Shown here: piece after piece, positions 34,786 to 47,178 of the stretch
How positions within the stretch are numbered: the first letter of the stretch is position 1
Layout of the letters: each line of letters opens with the position of its first letter
Assembly: GCA_900079765.1 (NCBI GenBank)
Contig: LT599017.1
Location: 3,541,879-3,605,878, forward strand
Source: an uncultured Eubacteriales bacterium
Lineage (GTDB): Bacteria > Bacillota > Clostridia > Oscillospirales > Oscillospiraceae
Direction of reading: 5' to 3'
Length of the DNA: 64,000 bases
Position numbers and translations under genes: made by a program
The notes under the pieces: model-generated
Databases searched by the model: none
Told to the model about the DNA's origin: nothing
Seen by the model: only the letters and a program-made list of their open reading frames with translations

Positions 34786-35157
34786 ATGGAGACCATCTAT
34801 TACAATCTGGACGCCCGCCGGGTAAGCGTATGCAACATGGCTAGCGGAGAGACCTCACCCCAGTGCAGGAGCTACGCCGTCCTCCGTAAGGTGGAGGAGA
34901 AACGCGCCGGGGCTGGGGGCAAGGTGCTGGATCTGGAGACATACCGCCGCAAGCTCTCCGCGGAAAGCGGGGAAGAGGAGTCCAAAGAGGAGCCCTCTTT
35001 CATGCCCGCCGCCGCTCTTTGCCCCGCATTCACCGAAGCCGAGACCCCGGCCCGCCGTCGGGCCCGCCGGGCCGGTTTTGCTTTAGACTTATTCGCCACC
35101 CTAGCCATTTTAATTATGGCGGTAGTTGTTGTAATCGGGTTTTTACCTCTTTTATAA
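34786..35157 (+). CDS. Small single-pass membrane protein, hypothetical
   Basis: A 123-residue protein starting at the ATG after GGGGAGG. The N-terminal 75 residues are charged, with METIYYNLDARRVSVCNM at the start and a Lys/Glu-rich middle. An Arg-rich patch (RRRARRAG) then precedes one C-terminal membrane helix (about 97-120), so most of the protein faces the cytoplasm. No family is recognised. It lies upstream of glyS on the same strand, but glyS has its own promoter. Confidence 0.65.
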   Translation: METIYYNLDARRVSVCNMASGETSPQCRSYAVLRKVEEKRAGAGGKVLDLETYRRKLSAESGEEESKEEPSFMPAAALCPAFTEAETPARRRARRAGFALDLFATLAILIMAVVVVIGFLPLL

Positions 35158-35167
35158 GGCTTTTTGG

Positions 35168-35195
35168 TTGACATCCCCTCCATATCGTATATAAT
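35168..35195 (+). promoter_or_regulatory. glyS promoter
   Basis: Consensus TTGACA (35168-35173) and TATAAT (35190-35195), 16 bases apart. The leader is only about 30 bases, too short for a T-box. Confidence 0.85.
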
Positions 35196-35232
35196 TAGAC
35201 TGTTATCGCTTTAATGTATGGAGGGTACCGTC

Positions 35233-36666
35233 ATGCTCACCAATCAGGAAAAAACAATGGAAAAAATCGTCGCCCTATGCAAGGGCCGCGGTTTCGTATA
35301 CCCCGGCAGCGAGATCTACGGCGGCCTCGCTAACTCCTGGGACTACGGCCCCTTGGGCGTTGAGCTGAAAAACAACGTCAAGCGCGCCTGGTGGAAGAAG
35401 TTTGTCCAGGAGAGCCCCTATAACGTAGGGCTCGACTCCGCCATTATCATGAACCCCCAGACCTGGGTTGCCTCTGGTCACCTGGGTGGCTTTTCCGATC
35501 CGCTTATGGACTGCAAGGAGTGCAAGGAGAGGTTCCGGGCTGACAAACTTATCGAGGACTACTGCGCCGAGAACGGCCTCACTCTGAATAAGCCGATCGA
35601 CGCCTTCACCCAGGACGAGATGCGCGCCTTCATAGGGGAGCATGCCGTCCCCTGCCCCACCTGCGGCAAGCACAACTTTACTGATATCCGCCAGTTTAAC
35701 CTGATGTTCAAGACCTTTATGGGTGTCACCGAGGACGCGAAGAACACCGTCTATCTCCGCCCGGAGACCGCCCAGGGCATCTTTGTCAACTTCCCCAGCA
35801 TCCAGCGCACCACCCGCAAGAAACTGCCCTTTGGCGTCTGCCAGATCGGCAAGAGTTTCCGAAATGAGATCACGCCCGGCAACTTCATTTTCCGTATCCG
35901 GGAGTTCGAGCAGATGGAGCTGGAGTTTTTCTGCCAGCCTGGGACCGACTTGGAATGGTTCGCCTACTGGCGTAAGTATTGCCATGACTGGCTCTTGAAC
36001 CTGGGCCTGCGGGACGCGAACCTGCGCCTGCGCGACCACGACCCTGAGGAGCTGAGTTTTTACTCCAAGGCCACCACCGACTTTGAGTTCATGTTCCCCT
36101 TCGGCTGGGGTGAGCTGTGGGGCATTGCCGACCGCACCGACTACGACCTGACCCAGCACCAGAACACCTCGGGCAAAGACATGACCTACTTCGACCAGGA
36201 GAAGAACGAGCACTACATCCCCTATGTGGTAGAGCCGTCCCTGGGCGCTGACCGGGTGACCCTGGCTTTCCTGGTGGACGCCTACGACGAGGAGGTCGTC
36301 GGTCAGGACAAGGACGGCAAGGACGACGTGCGCGTGGTCATGCACCTGCATCCTGCCCTGGCTCCCTTCAAGTGCGCCGTACTTCCCCTCTCCAAAAAGC
36401 TCTCCCCCGCCGCCGAGGAGGTCTACGCTGAGCTGAGCAAAGAGTTTATGGTAGACTTTGACGATGCCGGCTCCATCGGTAAGCGGTACCGCCGCCAGGA
36501 CGAGATCGGTACGCCGTTCTGCGTCACCGTGGATTTCCAGACCGTGGGCGACGAAAATACCCCCGCCGACCGCTGCGTCACCGTCCGGGATCGGGACACC
36601 ATGGAGCAGGTGAGGATTCCCACTAATGAGCTGAAGGACTACCTCGCCCGGAAGATTGCGTTTTAA
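35233..36666 (+). CDS. glyS: Glycine--tRNA ligase, dimeric class II type
   Basis: A 477-residue synthetase of the eukaryote/archaeal-like single-chain type, not the alpha2beta2 GlyQ/GlyS pair. Visible features are the [14 protein letters not shown] start, the zinc-type CKECKERF and CPTCGKHNF insertions, motif 2 [21 protein letters not shown] (two overlapping segments), the [15 protein letters not shown] segment, motif 3 around [14 protein letters not shown], and a C-terminal anticodon-binding domain. The ATG at 35233 follows GGAGGG by seven bases. It is monocistronic, with a strong promoter and terminator. Confidence 0.96.
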   Translation: MLTNQEKTMEKIVALCKGRGFVYPGSEIYGGLANSWDYGPLGVELKNNVKRAWWKKFVQESPYNVGLDSAIIMNPQTWVASGHLGGFSDPLMDCKECKERFRADKLIEDYCAENGLTLNKPIDAFTQDEMRAFIGEHAVPCPTCGKHNFTDIRQFNLMFKTFMGVTEDAKNTVYLRPETAQGIFVNFPSIQRTTRKKLPFGVCQIGKSFRNEITPGNFIFRIREFEQMELEFFCQPGTDLEWFAYWRKYCHDWLLNLGLRDANLRLRDHDPEELSFYSKATTDFEFMFPFGWGELWGIADRTDYDLTQHQNTSGKDMTYFDQEKNEHYIPYVVEPSLGADRVTLAFLVDAYDEEVVGQDKDGKDDVRVVMHLHPALAPFKCAVLPLSKKLSPAAEEVYAELSKEFMVDFDDAGSIGKRYRRQDEIGTPFCVTVDFQTVGDENTPADRCVTVRDRDTMEQVRIPTNELKDYLARKIAF

Positions 36667-36717
36667 GCGTCCCGTCTTCCCACCGTTCCTACGTCCGTAT
36701 CCGCCAATATAACCCCC

Positions 36718-36748
36718 ACCAGGCCCCGTTACCGGGGCCTGGTCTTTT
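36718..36748 (+). terminator. glyS terminator
   Basis: ACCAGGCCCCG/CGGGGCCTGGT (11-bp perfect stem, TTAC loop) is followed by CTTTT. The sulfatase gene starts 18 bases later. Confidence 0.9.
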
Positions 36749-36765
36749 GGAGATTAAGATAACGA

Positions 36766-38586
36766 ATGAACGATTGGAAACGCCGGCTGGACAAGCTGTC
36801 CCGCGACCCCCTCCTCACCCCCGCGCTCCTCGCCCTGGCGGCGCTGGGCATAGGCCTCTTATCCCTGTGGTTTGCTGTGATGGACAACCACACGGCCATG
36901 TTTTTGAGCTACTTTAAAAACCCCTATATTATCATTTTGAACTTGCTCCCGCCCCTATTCCTGACGCTGCTGCTCTATTTTCTCACTGGCCGGGCCTGGA
37001 TTTCCTATGGTGTCACCGCCGCGGCAGTGGTTGGCCTCTCCGTGGTCAATTACTACAAGCTCACCTTTCGCAACGACCCTGTCATGTTCGAAGATCTGCT
37101 CCTCATTAAGGAGGCGGGCAACATGGCGGGGAAGTACAAGCTCTTCCTCAACAGGAGCATTGTCACGGCTCTTTTTCTTATTCTGCTGGGCGGCGTCTTC
37201 CTCTTCTTCGCCGCCCGGGCGGGGACTGACTGTCGGCCCCGCTTGATCTGCACCCTGCTCCTCCTGATGGTGGCCCTTCCGCTGCGCGTCCTGTACACAG
37301 ACCTGGACCTTTACATAAACAAGACCGCCAACGTCGGCCTCATCAATAGCTGGTCGGCCACCCAGGCATACACGTCCAAGGGTTTCCTCTACCCCTTCCT
37401 CTACAGCATCCAGGAGGCCGCCGACGCGCCTCCTGGGAGTTACGATGCCGAACGGGCCGCGACCATTCTCTCCTCTTATACCGACGTGGATATCCCCGAG
37501 AACCAGAAAGTGGATATTATCGCCATCCAGCTGGAGGCGTACAATGATTTTTCCAGATTTGGTGCGCTGGAGCTCTCCCCCTTGGTCTATGAGGAGTTTC
37601 ACAAGCTGGAGGCCGAGGGTTACTCGGGCAACCTGGTCACAAACATCTTTGCAGGCGGTACAGTGGACACGGAGCGCAGTTTCCTAACTGGCTACTCTCG
37701 CCTTGGCTCATTCCGCAGTCCCACCAACTCCTACGTGCGCTACTTCAAGAACCAGGGCTACACTACTGAGGGCAGCCACCCCTGCTACGCCTGGTTTTAT
37801 AACCGTACCAACATCAATGAAAATTTGGGCTTTGACAACTATTATTTCCTGGAAAATTACTACGGCGCCCTCAATAACAATGAGATTGCGGGGGACAAAA
37901 TCCTCTTTCCCGAGATCATCCGCCTCTACGAGGAACACAAGGCCAGCTCTGATGCACCCTATTTTTCCTTTAACGTCACCTACCAGGGCCATGGCCCCTA
38001 CGATACCGATTACGCCTGGCTGGGGGACGGATTCGTGGTGGACAATGGACAGTACACTCAGGAAGAGCTGAACCTGATGAACAACTACTTCGGCTCCATC
38101 CAGGACACCAACGACGCCCTGAAGAACTTTTTCGATTCCTACCGCGCCTCTTCCGACCCGGTGGTCATTATCATGTTTGGCGATCACAACCCCTGGATGG
38201 GGGACAACAACAGTATCTACAATCTGCTGGGCATTGACCTGGACCTCTCCACCCAGACGGGCTTCATGAATTACTATGCCACCCGCTACCTCATCTGGGC
38301 CAACGACGCGGCAAAGGAGGCGCTCGGGAACAGCTTCCAGGGCACCGGCACAGACATCGGGCCCTACTTCCTGATGGACCAGGTCTTCCGTCTCTGCGGT
38401 TGGGAGGGGAGCGCCTACATGCAGGCCCAGGACCAGCTGATGGATCGAGTGGGCGTCATGAGCCAGTCCACCTATCTCTATTTGGAGCACGGTGTCCTCA
38501 CCGACACCCTGGCCCCCGATAATCTTGAGCTGGTCCGGCAGTTCAACGGCGTTCAGTATTACTCGCGCAAGCACTTTACGGGATAG
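36766..38586 (+). CDS. LTA synthase-like membrane sulfatase
   Basis: This 606-residue protein has five N-terminal membrane segments (to about residue 190) and an extracellular alkaline-phosphatase-superfamily domain (about 250-560). Metal and catalytic motifs resemble LtaS: IIAIQLEAYND, a threonine in AGGTVDTERSFLTG, the tryptophan/tyrosine-rich YAWFYNR region, SFNVTYQGHGPYD and MFGDHNPWMG. Such enzymes transfer glycerol-phosphate or similar groups at the cell surface. The threonine nucleophile context differs slightly from LtaS, so another phosphoglycerol transferase activity is possible. It appears monocistronic. Confidence 0.87.
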   Translation: MNDWKRRLDKLSRDPLLTPALLALAALGIGLLSLWFAVMDNHTAMFLSYFKNPYIIILNLLPPLFLTLLLYFLTGRAWISYGVTAAAVVGLSVVNYYKLTFRNDPVMFEDLLLIKEAGNMAGKYKLFLNRSIVTALFLILLGGVFLFFAARAGTDCRPRLICTLLLLMVALPLRVLYTDLDLYINKTANVGLINSWSATQAYTSKGFLYPFLYSIQEAADAPPGSYDAERAATILSSYTDVDIPENQKVDIIAIQLEAYNDFSRFGALELSPLVYEEFHKLEAEGYSGNLVTNIFAGGTVDTERSFLTGYSRLGSFRSPTNSYVRYFKNQGYTTEGSHPCYAWFYNRTNINENLGFDNYYFLENYYGALNNNEIAGDKILFPEIIRLYEEHKASSDAPYFSFNVTYQGHGPYDTDYAWLGDGFVVDNGQYTQEELNLMNNYFGSIQDTNDALKNFFDSYRASSDPVVIIMFGDHNPWMGDNNSIYNLLGIDLDLSTQTGFMNYYATRYLIWANDAAKEALGNSFQGTGTDIGPYFLMDQVFRLCGWEGSAYMQAQDQLMDRVGVMSQSTYLYLEHGVLTDTLAPDNLELVRQFNGVQYYSRKHFTG

Positions 38587-38596
38587 CAGAGAAAGA

Positions 38597-38635
38597 ATAA
38601 GACCGGCTGTCGTACTTGACGACAGCCGGTCTTAT
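38597..38635. terminator. Bidirectional terminator, sulfatase gene / rnhA
   Basis: ATAAGACCGGCTGTCG pairs perfectly with CGACAGCCGGTCTTAT over 16 bp around a 7-base loop; T-rich flanks lie on the plus side. Confidence 0.9.
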
Positions 38636-39072
38636 CATTTAAATTTTTTGCTCTCGGCCACTGCCAACTCGTCGCATCGGTTGTTGTTCTCGTTGTCGGC
38701 GTGCCCCTTGACCCAGTGGAGGGTGACCTTGTGGTAGTCGCACAAGGCCAAAAGACGGTCCCACAGGTCAGGATTGAGCGCGGGCTTCTTGTCGGCCTTA
38801 ACCCACCCCCGGGCCTTCCAGCCCTTGGCCCAGCCCTTACCCAGCCCGTCGATGACGTACTTGGAGTCGGAGTACAGCTCCACGGCGCAGGGCTCCTTCA
38901 AGGCCTCCAGGGCCGTGATAGCTCCGGTGAGCTCCATGCGATTGTTGGTCGTCTGCGCCTCGCCGCCGGATAGTTCTTTTTTGAAGGAGCCGTATCGTAA
39001 AATCGCGCCCCAGCCCCCGGGCCCGGGGTTGCCCGAGCAGGCGCCGTCGGTGTAGATGGTGACTTCTTTCAT
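38635..39072 (-). CDS. rnhA: Ribonuclease H1
   Basis: A 145-residue RNase HI that removes RNA from RNA-DNA hybrids. All catalytic acids are visible: [17 protein letters not shown] (Asp), NRMELTGAI (Glu), YSDSKYVI (Asp) and the final [15 protein letters not shown] (His/Asp). Length and order match the bacterial enzyme. The ATG at 39072 is used; GTG two codons earlier overlaps the ribosome binding site. The gene begins 9 bases after the gyrA stop and probably belongs to the gyrA transcript. Confidence 0.96.
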   Translation of the reverse strand: MKEVTIYTDGACSGNPGPGGWGAILRYGSFKKELSGGEAQTTNNRMELTGAITALEALKEPCAVELYSDSKYVIDGLGKGWAKGWKARGWVKADKKPALNPDLWDRLLALCDYHKVTLHWVKGHADNENNNRCDELAVAESKKFK

Positions 39073-39081
39073 GCTCACCTC

Positions 39082-41592
39082 TTACTCCCCGGCGGGCTCT
39101 TCTGTGCTCTCCTCGTCCTCCGGCTCCTCGTGGTCGGTGAGGGCGATTGAGATAACCTTCACGCCGTCGCCCAGGTTCATAACCTTGACGCCCTGGGCGG
39201 TGCGGCTGTAAGAATTGACGTCCTTCACCGCCATGCGGATGATGACGCCCGCATCGTTAATAATGAGCAAATCGTCCTCGTCGCAGACTACCTTAAGGCC
39301 CACCACGCCGCCGGTCTTGTCGGTGACATTATAGCCCTTGAGGCCGTATCCACCACGGTTTTGCGGCCCATCGCCCCGGATGTATTCGTCCATCTCGGTG
39401 CGCTTGCCGTACCCATTTTCAGTGACCATGAGCACATGGCAGCCACGCTGAGCACAGGTTGCTCCGATGACGTAATCCCCATCCCGCAGCTTAATGCCCC
39501 GGACGCCGGTGGCGTCACGGCCCATGCAGCGCACGTCGGTTTCCAGGAAACAGATGGAAGCGCCCTTGAAGGTGGAGATGAGAATGGCCTGCTCACCGTC
39601 GGTCTCCCGGACGGAGATCAGCTCATCCCCCTCATCCAGGGTGATGCAGCGGATACCCGCCTTTCGGGCGGTGTTGATAGAGGAGAGCTGGATGCGTTTC
39701 ACCGTGCCGTTCCGGGTGACCATGCAGAGATACCGGTCCTCCGGGAACTCCCGCAGGTGGATCATGGCGGTGACCTTCTCGTCCGGCTCGATGGGGAGAA
39801 CATTCACCAGATTGGTGCCCTTGGCGGTGCGGCCTGCCTCGGGAATCTGGTAGCCCTTTTTGCGGTGGACCCGGCCCTTGCTAGTAAAGAAGAGGATGAA
39901 GTCGTGGGTGGAGGCGGTGAATACGGTCTCCACATAGTCCTCCTCCTTGGTGGCCATGGCGGTGATACCCTTGCCGCCCCGGCGCTGGGCCTTGTAGGTG
40001 GAGACGGGCAAGCGTTTGATATACCCCGCGCTGGTGAGGGTGAAGACGCTGTTTTCCTCCTCAATGAGATCCTCAATATCCAAATCGTCCTCGGCAAAAC
40101 CGATCTCGGTGACCCGGTCGTCCCCAAACTTGTCCCGTATCTCGACTAGCTCGGTCTTGAGCACCTCTCTGAGCATGCTCTCGGAGCCCAAAAGCTCATT
40201 AAAGTAGGCAATGCGGACCATCAGCTCATCGTACTCGACCTGGAGCTTTTCCCTGTTGAGCCCCTGGAGGGCGATCAGGCGCATGTCGCAGATGGCCTGG
40301 GCCTGGATATCGTCCAAGCTGAAACGGGCCATCAGGTTCTCCTTGGCGTTGTCGTAGGAGGTGCGAATGATCTTGATGACCTCGTCAATGTTGTCCTGGG
40401 CGATGAGAAGGCCCTCTAAGAGGTGGGCCCGCTCCTGCGCCTTGCGCAGATCGTACTGGGTACGGCGGACGATGATCTCCTCCTGGTAGGCGATGTACTC
40501 ATCCAGGATGTGGCGGAGAGAGAGTATCTTGGGCTGGCTTTGGTTATTGACGAGCGCCAGCATATTGACGCCAAAGGAGGTCTGGAGCTGCGTCTGGGCG
40601 AAGAGGCGGTTCAACACCACCTGGGCGTTGGCGTCCTTTTTGAGTTCGATGACCACCCTCATACCGTTGCGGTCGGACTCGTCCCGGATATCGGAGATGC
40701 CCTCCAGGCGCTTGTCCTCCACCTGCTCGGCCATGTTCTTGATGAGCATACGCTTATTAACCTGATAGGGGATCTCGTTGACGATGATGCGCGTGCGGTT
40801 CTGGCCAAACTCCTCAAACTCGGTGCGGGCCCGGAGGCGGAGCATACCCCGCCCCGTGGCGTAAGCCGCCCGGATTCCCGCACGGCCCATGATGATGCCC
40901 TTGGTGGGAAAGTCTGGCCCCTTGATATGCTCCATCAGGTCGTCCAAGGTGGCCTCGGAGTTATCAAGCACACAGATGGTGGCGTTGATGACCTCCCGCA
41001 GGTTGTGGGGCGGAATATTGGTAGCCATGCCCACGGCAATGCCGGAGGAGCCGTTGACCAGAAGGTTGGGAAACCGGGAAGGGAGGACTCGGGGCTCCCT
41101 GCGGCTCTCGTCGAAGTTGGGGTCCCAGTCCACGGTATCCTTGTCGATATCTCTCAGCATCTCGGCGGAGATTTTGTCCAGCCGTGCCTCGGTATAACGG
41201 TAGGCGGCGGGGGGATCTCCGTCGATGGAGCCGAAGTTACCGTGTCCGTCCACCAGAGGGTAGCGCATGGAGAAGTCCTGGGCTAGGCGCACCAGCGCGT
41301 CGTATACCGACGCGTCGCCGTGGGGGTGGTACCGGCCCAGAACGTCGCCCACGCAGGTGGCCGACTTCTTGAAGGGCTTATCATGGGTCAAGTTATCCTC
41401 ATACATGGCATAAAGGATGCGCCGGTGGACCGGCTTGAGGCCGTCCCGCACGTCAGGCAGGGCGCGGCCCACGATGACGCTCATGGCATACTCGATATAG
41501 GACTTCTCCATCTCGGGCACGAGTGGGGAGGAGACGATTTTTTGGTTGGGGTAGCGGATTTCCTCCGGATCGTACTGGGGCTTTTTACTCAT
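39082..41592 (-). CDS. gyrA: DNA gyrase subunit A
   Basis: An 836-residue type II topoisomerase subunit. The N-terminal domain has the catalytic tyrosine in [16 protein letters not shown] YRYTEAR, and the C-terminal beta-pinwheel has the GyrA box QRRGGKG and related blades. The C terminus is acidic. In the quinolone-binding helix the sequence is [10 protein letters not shown], so the position equal to E. coli Ser83 is Ala94 here, while the Asp87 equivalent (Asp98) is kept. It lies in the standard origin order downstream of gyrB, with a 75-base gap, and rnhA follows. Confidence 0.98.
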   Translation of the reverse strand: MSKKPQYDPEEIRYPNQKIVSSPLVPEMEKSYIEYAMSVIVGRALPDVRDGLKPVHRRILYAMYEDNLTHDKPFKKSATCVGDVLGRYHPHGDASVYDALVRLAQDFSMRYPLVDGHGNFGSIDGDPPAAYRYTEARLDKISAEMLRDIDKDTVDWDPNFDESRREPRVLPSRFPNLLVNGSSGIAVGMATNIPPHNLREVINATICVLDNSEATLDDLMEHIKGPDFPTKGIIMGRAGIRAAYATGRGMLRLRARTEFEEFGQNRTRIIVNEIPYQVNKRMLIKNMAEQVEDKRLEGISDIRDESDRNGMRVVIELKKDANAQVVLNRLFAQTQLQTSFGVNMLALVNNQSQPKILSLRHILDEYIAYQEEIIVRRTQYDLRKAQERAHLLEGLLIAQDNIDEVIKIIRTSYDNAKENLMARFSLDDIQAQAICDMRLIALQGLNREKLQVEYDELMVRIAYFNELLGSESMLREVLKTELVEIRDKFGDDRVTEIGFAEDDLDIEDLIEEENSVFTLTSAGYIKRLPVSTYKAQRRGGKGITAMATKEEDYVETVFTASTHDFILFFTSKGRVHRKKGYQIPEAGRTAKGTNLVNVLPIEPDEKVTAMIHLREFPEDRYLCMVTRNGTVKRIQLSSINTARKAGIRCITLDEGDELISVRETDGEQAILISTFKGASICFLETDVRCMGRDATGVRGIKLRDGDYVIGATCAQRGCHVLMVTENGYGKRTEMDEYIRGDGPQNRGGYGLKGYNVTDKTGGVVGLKVVCDEDDLLIINDAGVIIRMAVKDVNSYSRTAQGVKVMNLGDGVKVISIALTDHEEPEDEESTEEPAGE

Positions 41593-41667
41593 GTAACTGC
41601 CTTCCTTTTCATAGTACGGCGCGGCTTATCACCGCGCCGTACCGAGTTGGTGCGGCATAAATCGCAC

Positions 41668-43978
<2,311 letters not shown>

Positions 43979-43993
43979 GGCATCCTCCGAACA

Positions 43994-44305
43994 TCATAAG
44001 TTCTTCGCCATCCACCACCGCAAAACAAATCGTTTAATGGAAAAAATTATGGTAAAAAGGATCATCAAAAATAAGAAGTAAATTCCCCAATAAATCGCAA
44101 GGGCCATAGCCCCTATGGTCTCATATAGACTGAGGACACTCCAGACCATGCAGACCACGCTGAGTATGGCTGGGAGAAGGATTAAATACCACCGCCTGCA
44201 AAAAATCGTCACTATCGCCTGGAGAATACCACCTAACCAAAAAGGGAGGAATAGTATGACCCAGGACGCTGCCAGCGCACTTAATCCGAGCATTAAATGG
44301 AACAT
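43994..44305 (-). CDS. Small polytopic membrane protein, hypothetical
   Basis: A 103-residue, very hydrophobic protein with three to four membrane helices (about 5-35, 40-60 and 65-90) and a basic C terminus (KRFVLRWWMAKNL). The ATG follows AAGGAAG and begins 16 bases after the recF stop, with remB following 15 bases later, so it is an operon member. It is not part of the textbook origin gene order, and no family is recognised. Confidence 0.6.
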   Translation of the reverse strand: MFHLMLGLSALAASWVILFLPFWLGGILQAIVTIFCRRWYLILLPAILSVVCMVWSVLSLYETIGAMALAIYWGIYFLFLMILFTIIFSIKRFVLRWWMAKNL

Positions 44306-44320
44306 ATCTTCCTTCTTCCC

Positions 44321-45430
44321 TTACCCCTTCAAAACCTGCCCGGCGTGGATACGAAAGACCTTTCCGCCTTCCAAGCCCTTGGGGCGGCTGTCTTCGCATC
44401 CGGTGATGAATACTTGCCCCCCCTCGATGCGGTTCAGAACAAAGCTCTGCCGCCGGGCATCCAGCTCGCTGAGCACGTCGTCCAGCAAAAGGACGGGCCA
44501 CTCCCCAGTGTCCTGATAAAAAATCTCACGGGTCCCCAGCTTGAGCGAGAGGGCAGCCGTACGGGTCTGTCCCTGAGAGGCATAAGTCCTTGCGTCCACC
44601 CCGTCCAGTTCCACCACCAGATCGTCCTTATGGGGCCCGGAGAGGCACTGGCGGCACTCCAGCTCAGCCTTTCGATGGGCCTCCTGGTGCTCCAATAAGC
44701 GAGGCAGCAAATCTTTGGGAGACGCCTCCGGATCAGGAATGCTCTTTACCGTCTCATATTTAAGACTCAGCAGCTCCCGCCCGCCGGAGAAATCCCGGTG
44801 GATGGCAGGGGCGCAGTCCCTGAGCCGCCGGACGAAGTGGGCCCGGTAGTGGATGAGGATCGCCCCAGTCTGGGCCAAGCGGAGGTTAAAGTCGTCCAGC
44901 GTGTCAAGCAAAGAGGGTTTTTCGTCGTAGTCCTTCAGAATCCGACTCTTCTGGTCGTAGAGCCTGTGATACTCGCCCAGGGCGGCAGCATACCGGGGCC
45001 GGAGCTGGCAGATGCACTCATCAAGAAAACGGCGACGTTCCGCCGGCCCCGATCGGATAAGGCTCAGGTCCTCGGGGCAGAAGAGGACTGTATTGAGTAT
45101 CCCGGACAGTTCTCCCGCCGTTTTGAGTCGCACACCGTTGGAGAAAAGCTGGCGGCGCGCTCCCCGGCTAATCTTTGCCTCCAAGGTGAAGCTCCTCTCC
45201 CGCGCCCCCACTTCGGCCTTGACGAAGGCGTGGTCCACGCCGAATTGTATAAGCTCCCTATCGTAGCGCGCCCGGTGAGAGGAGGCGGTGGAGAGGTAGG
45301 CCACGGCCTCCAGAAGGTTGGTCTTTCCCTGGGCGTTCTCCCCCCAGATGATGTTCACTCCGGGGGAGAAGTCTGCTTCCAAATGCACGTAGTTACGAAA
45401 GAAGTCAAGCTCGATGGCCTTGACAATCAT
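44321..45430 (-). CDS. recF: DNA replication and repair protein RecF
   Basis: A 369-residue SMC-like ATPase for recombinational gap repair. Visible are the start [14 protein letters not shown], Walker [11 protein letters not shown], signature [14 protein letters not shown] and Walker [14 protein letters not shown]. The ATG at 45430 overlaps the yaaA stop (ATGA), so translation is coupled. It sits in the usual dnaN-yaaA-recF order. Confidence 0.97.
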   Translation of the reverse strand: MIVKAIELDFFRNYVHLEADFSPGVNIIWGENAQGKTNLLEAVAYLSTASSHRARYDRELIQFGVDHAFVKAEVGARERSFTLEAKISRGARRQLFSNGVRLKTAGELSGILNTVLFCPEDLSLIRSGPAERRRFLDECICQLRPRYAAALGEYHRLYDQKSRILKDYDEKPSLLDTLDDFNLRLAQTGAILIHYRAHFVRRLRDCAPAIHRDFSGGRELLSLKYETVKSIPDPEASPKDLLPRLLEHQEAHRKAELECRQCLSGPHKDDLVVELDGVDARTYASQGQTRTAALSLKLGTREIFYQDTGEWPVLLLDDVLSELDARRQSFVLNRIEGGQVFITGCEDSRPKGLEGGKVFRIHAGQVLKG

Positions 45431-45639
45431 AAAACGACCAGCTTTACGTCTCCCAGGGTCACACTGTCCCCGGAGCGAATTTTCTTGCCCCGCATGGTAC
45501 AAACCTCACCGTTGACACCCACTCCGCCGGCCTGGATCAGCACTTTTCCCTCGCCTCCGGTCTCCACTACTCCGGAGAACTTTAAAAGGGCCTCCAATTT
45601 GATAAACTCAGTAGTTATTTTGATTTTTTCTTCTCTCAT
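45427..45639 (-). CDS. yaaA: S4-domain RNA-binding protein YaaA
   Basis: A 70-residue S4-like protein: [18 protein letters not shown], then [19 protein letters not shown], then [11 protein letters not shown]. Both the size and the place between dnaN and recF fit YaaA (RlbA), which binds ribosomal RNA. It begins 10 bases after dnaN and overlaps recF by four bases. Confidence 0.92.
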   Translation of the reverse strand: MREEKIKITTEFIKLEALLKFSGVVETGGEGKVLIQAGGVGVNGEVCTMRGKKIRSGDSVTLGDVKLVVL

Positions 45640-45649
45640 GGCTGCTCCT

Positions 45650-46762
45650 TTAATCGTCGGCTCTTAGGCGGGTGGGCAGTACCATATAGAGGAAATTTTC
45701 CTCCCCCTCGGCGGGGACAATGACGCAGGAGGATATGCGCGTCCCCAACTCCAGCCGGATGCGGTCGGCGGGGGCGGCCTTCAGTGCGTCCATCAGGTAC
45801 TTATTGTTGAAACCGATCTCCAGGCCGCCGCCATCCCCCTCCACAGGGCACTGGTCGGTAGCGTTGCCGATAGCGGTCTTGGTGTCGATGCGCAGCATAT
45901 CCTTCTCGAAAAGGCAGCGGAGGGGACTCTTGAATTTCTCGCTGATGAGGAGGCTCACCCGGTCGATTGAGGTGATGAGAGACCTGGTGTCGCCATAGAT
46001 ATGGATGGGGTTGTTGCGGGGGATGGACTTCTCGTAGGCCATAAATTCCCCCTCCAGCCGACGGGAGATAAGCATCGTGTCACCTACCTTGAACATGACG
46101 TGGCGAGACCCCTGAGTCACCGATGCGGGAGCCTCGCTGTCGGCACAAATCTTCTCCACCTCGGAGAGAGAGGAGCCGGGTACGATAAAGGAGAAGGCTT
46201 CAGCCCCCTCTTTTTTGTCCACCGGCTCGCGCCGCATAGCCAGGCGGAACCCGTCCACCGACACGACGGTGAGACCCTTCTCGTTTACCTCAAAGAGGGA
46301 CCCTGTGAGCACGGGGCGGCTGTCGTTTCCGGAGACTGCGAAGAGGGTCTCATTAATCATGGACCGCAAAACGCTCTGCTGGAGCTCGAAAGAGTTCTGA
46401 TACTCCACGGTGGGCAGGGCAGGAAACTCATCCGCCGGTGTACCCATGATGTTGAACTCGCTCATTCCACACTGGATGTTGATCATCAGGTCGTTGGCTG
46501 TGATCAACACCACATCGTCAGGCAAACGGCGGACAATCTCGCCCAGCAGCCGGGCAGAGACCACCATGGATCCCTTGCGCTGGATGTCGGCTGGAACGAT
46601 GGTGCGAATACCGATTTCCAAATTGTTGCCGGTCAGGCGCAGGTCATCCTCCGCTTCCAATAGGATTCCCTCCAGGGCGGGAATGGTACTTTTTCCAGCT
46701 ACCGCCCGGCCCGAGGTGGTGATGGCAGTTTGGAGCAGCGCTTTTTCACAGGAGAACTTCAT
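45650..46762 (-). CDS. dnaN: DNA polymerase III beta clamp
   Basis: A 370-residue sliding clamp. It starts [21 protein letters not shown], carries the second-domain [11 protein letters not shown] motif and ends with the typical YMVLPTRLR. The ATG at 46762 follows GGAGG by six bases; the frame runs upstream through the origin region, but that extension is not homologous. The protein forms the ring that tethers the replicase to DNA. It directly follows oriC on the side away from dnaA. Confidence 0.97.
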   Translation of the reverse strand: MKFSCEKALLQTAITTSGRAVAGKSTIPALEGILLEAEDDLRLTGNNLEIGIRTIVPADIQRKGSMVVSARLLGEIVRRLPDDVVLITANDLMINIQCGMSEFNIMGTPADEFPALPTVEYQNSFELQQSVLRSMINETLFAVSGNDSRPVLTGSLFEVNEKGLTVVSVDGFRLAMRREPVDKKEGAEAFSFIVPGSSLSEVEKICADSEAPASVTQGSRHVMFKVGDTMLISRRLEGEFMAYEKSIPRNNPIHIYGDTRSLITSIDRVSLLISEKFKSPLRCLFEKDMLRIDTKTAIGNATDQCPVEGDGGGLEIGFNNKYLMDALKAAPADRIRLELGTRISSCVIVPAEGEENFLYMVLPTRLRADD

Positions 46763-47178
46763 AGCAATACCTCCGTTACTCTCACTTTCTCCTCCCAGCG
46801 GGAGGAGAGGAGAGGTTTTTTTAAGAACAGTAGTAGTAGTAGGGGGCGGGGATATGTGGAAAACCATTCTCCGCCCAAGGCCCCCAGTGGCTTCCAGCTC
46901 CACAGGGGGTGGGGATAATTTATTTGTCTTTCCACAGGTCAAGGGGATAATCATATTTTATCCACATAAGACCTTGTCCATATCCACAGCCCTATGTGGA
47001 AAAGCGGTGAGGGGGGATATCCTTGGCGCCCGGCTCTCAGGGAACAATTTGTTTTGCTCCGCATCACCTGTATTGGCCTGAACGGATTGTTTGTGCTGCA
47101 CCCCTGTCGTTTCCACTCATATCTCTGTTCGGGGTTGTTCTTTATCAAGTTTATAAAGGCCTGTAGGGCGGCAGATAT
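46763..47178. other. Replication origin region (oriC) between dnaA and dnaN
   Basis: A 416-base gene-free stretch with clustered DnaA boxes. There is one perfect TTATCCACA at 46958-46966 (plus). One-mismatch boxes lie at 46980-46988 (plus), 46855-46863, 46910-46918 and 46995-47003 (all minus). Next to the leftmost box are a GC block and a TAG-repeat tract. By contrast, the dnaA upstream region (48496-48838) shows no clear box, so initiation probably occurs here. Confidence 0.8.
46828..46863 (-). promoter_or_regulatory. Basal unwinding element: DnaA box, GC block and DnaA-trios
   Basis: Read on the minus strand: DnaA box TTTTCCACA (46855-46863), a GC-only block (46843-46851), then four CTA triplets (46831-46842). 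The opposite strand therefore carries 3'-GAT-5' repeats, the DnaA-trio pattern described for Bacillus origins. A/T-rich DNA (46816-46826) follows towards dnaN, where melting would begin. Confidence 0.65.

Noticed and set aside
35196..35232. T-box leader before glyS
   Set aside because: The promoter lies only about 37 bases before the start, too short for a T-box, and no T-box sequence is visible.
35275..36351. A 358-codon minus-strand frame opposite glyS
   Set aside because: Complement of the catalytic core of glycyl-tRNA synthetase; no independent start site or domain.
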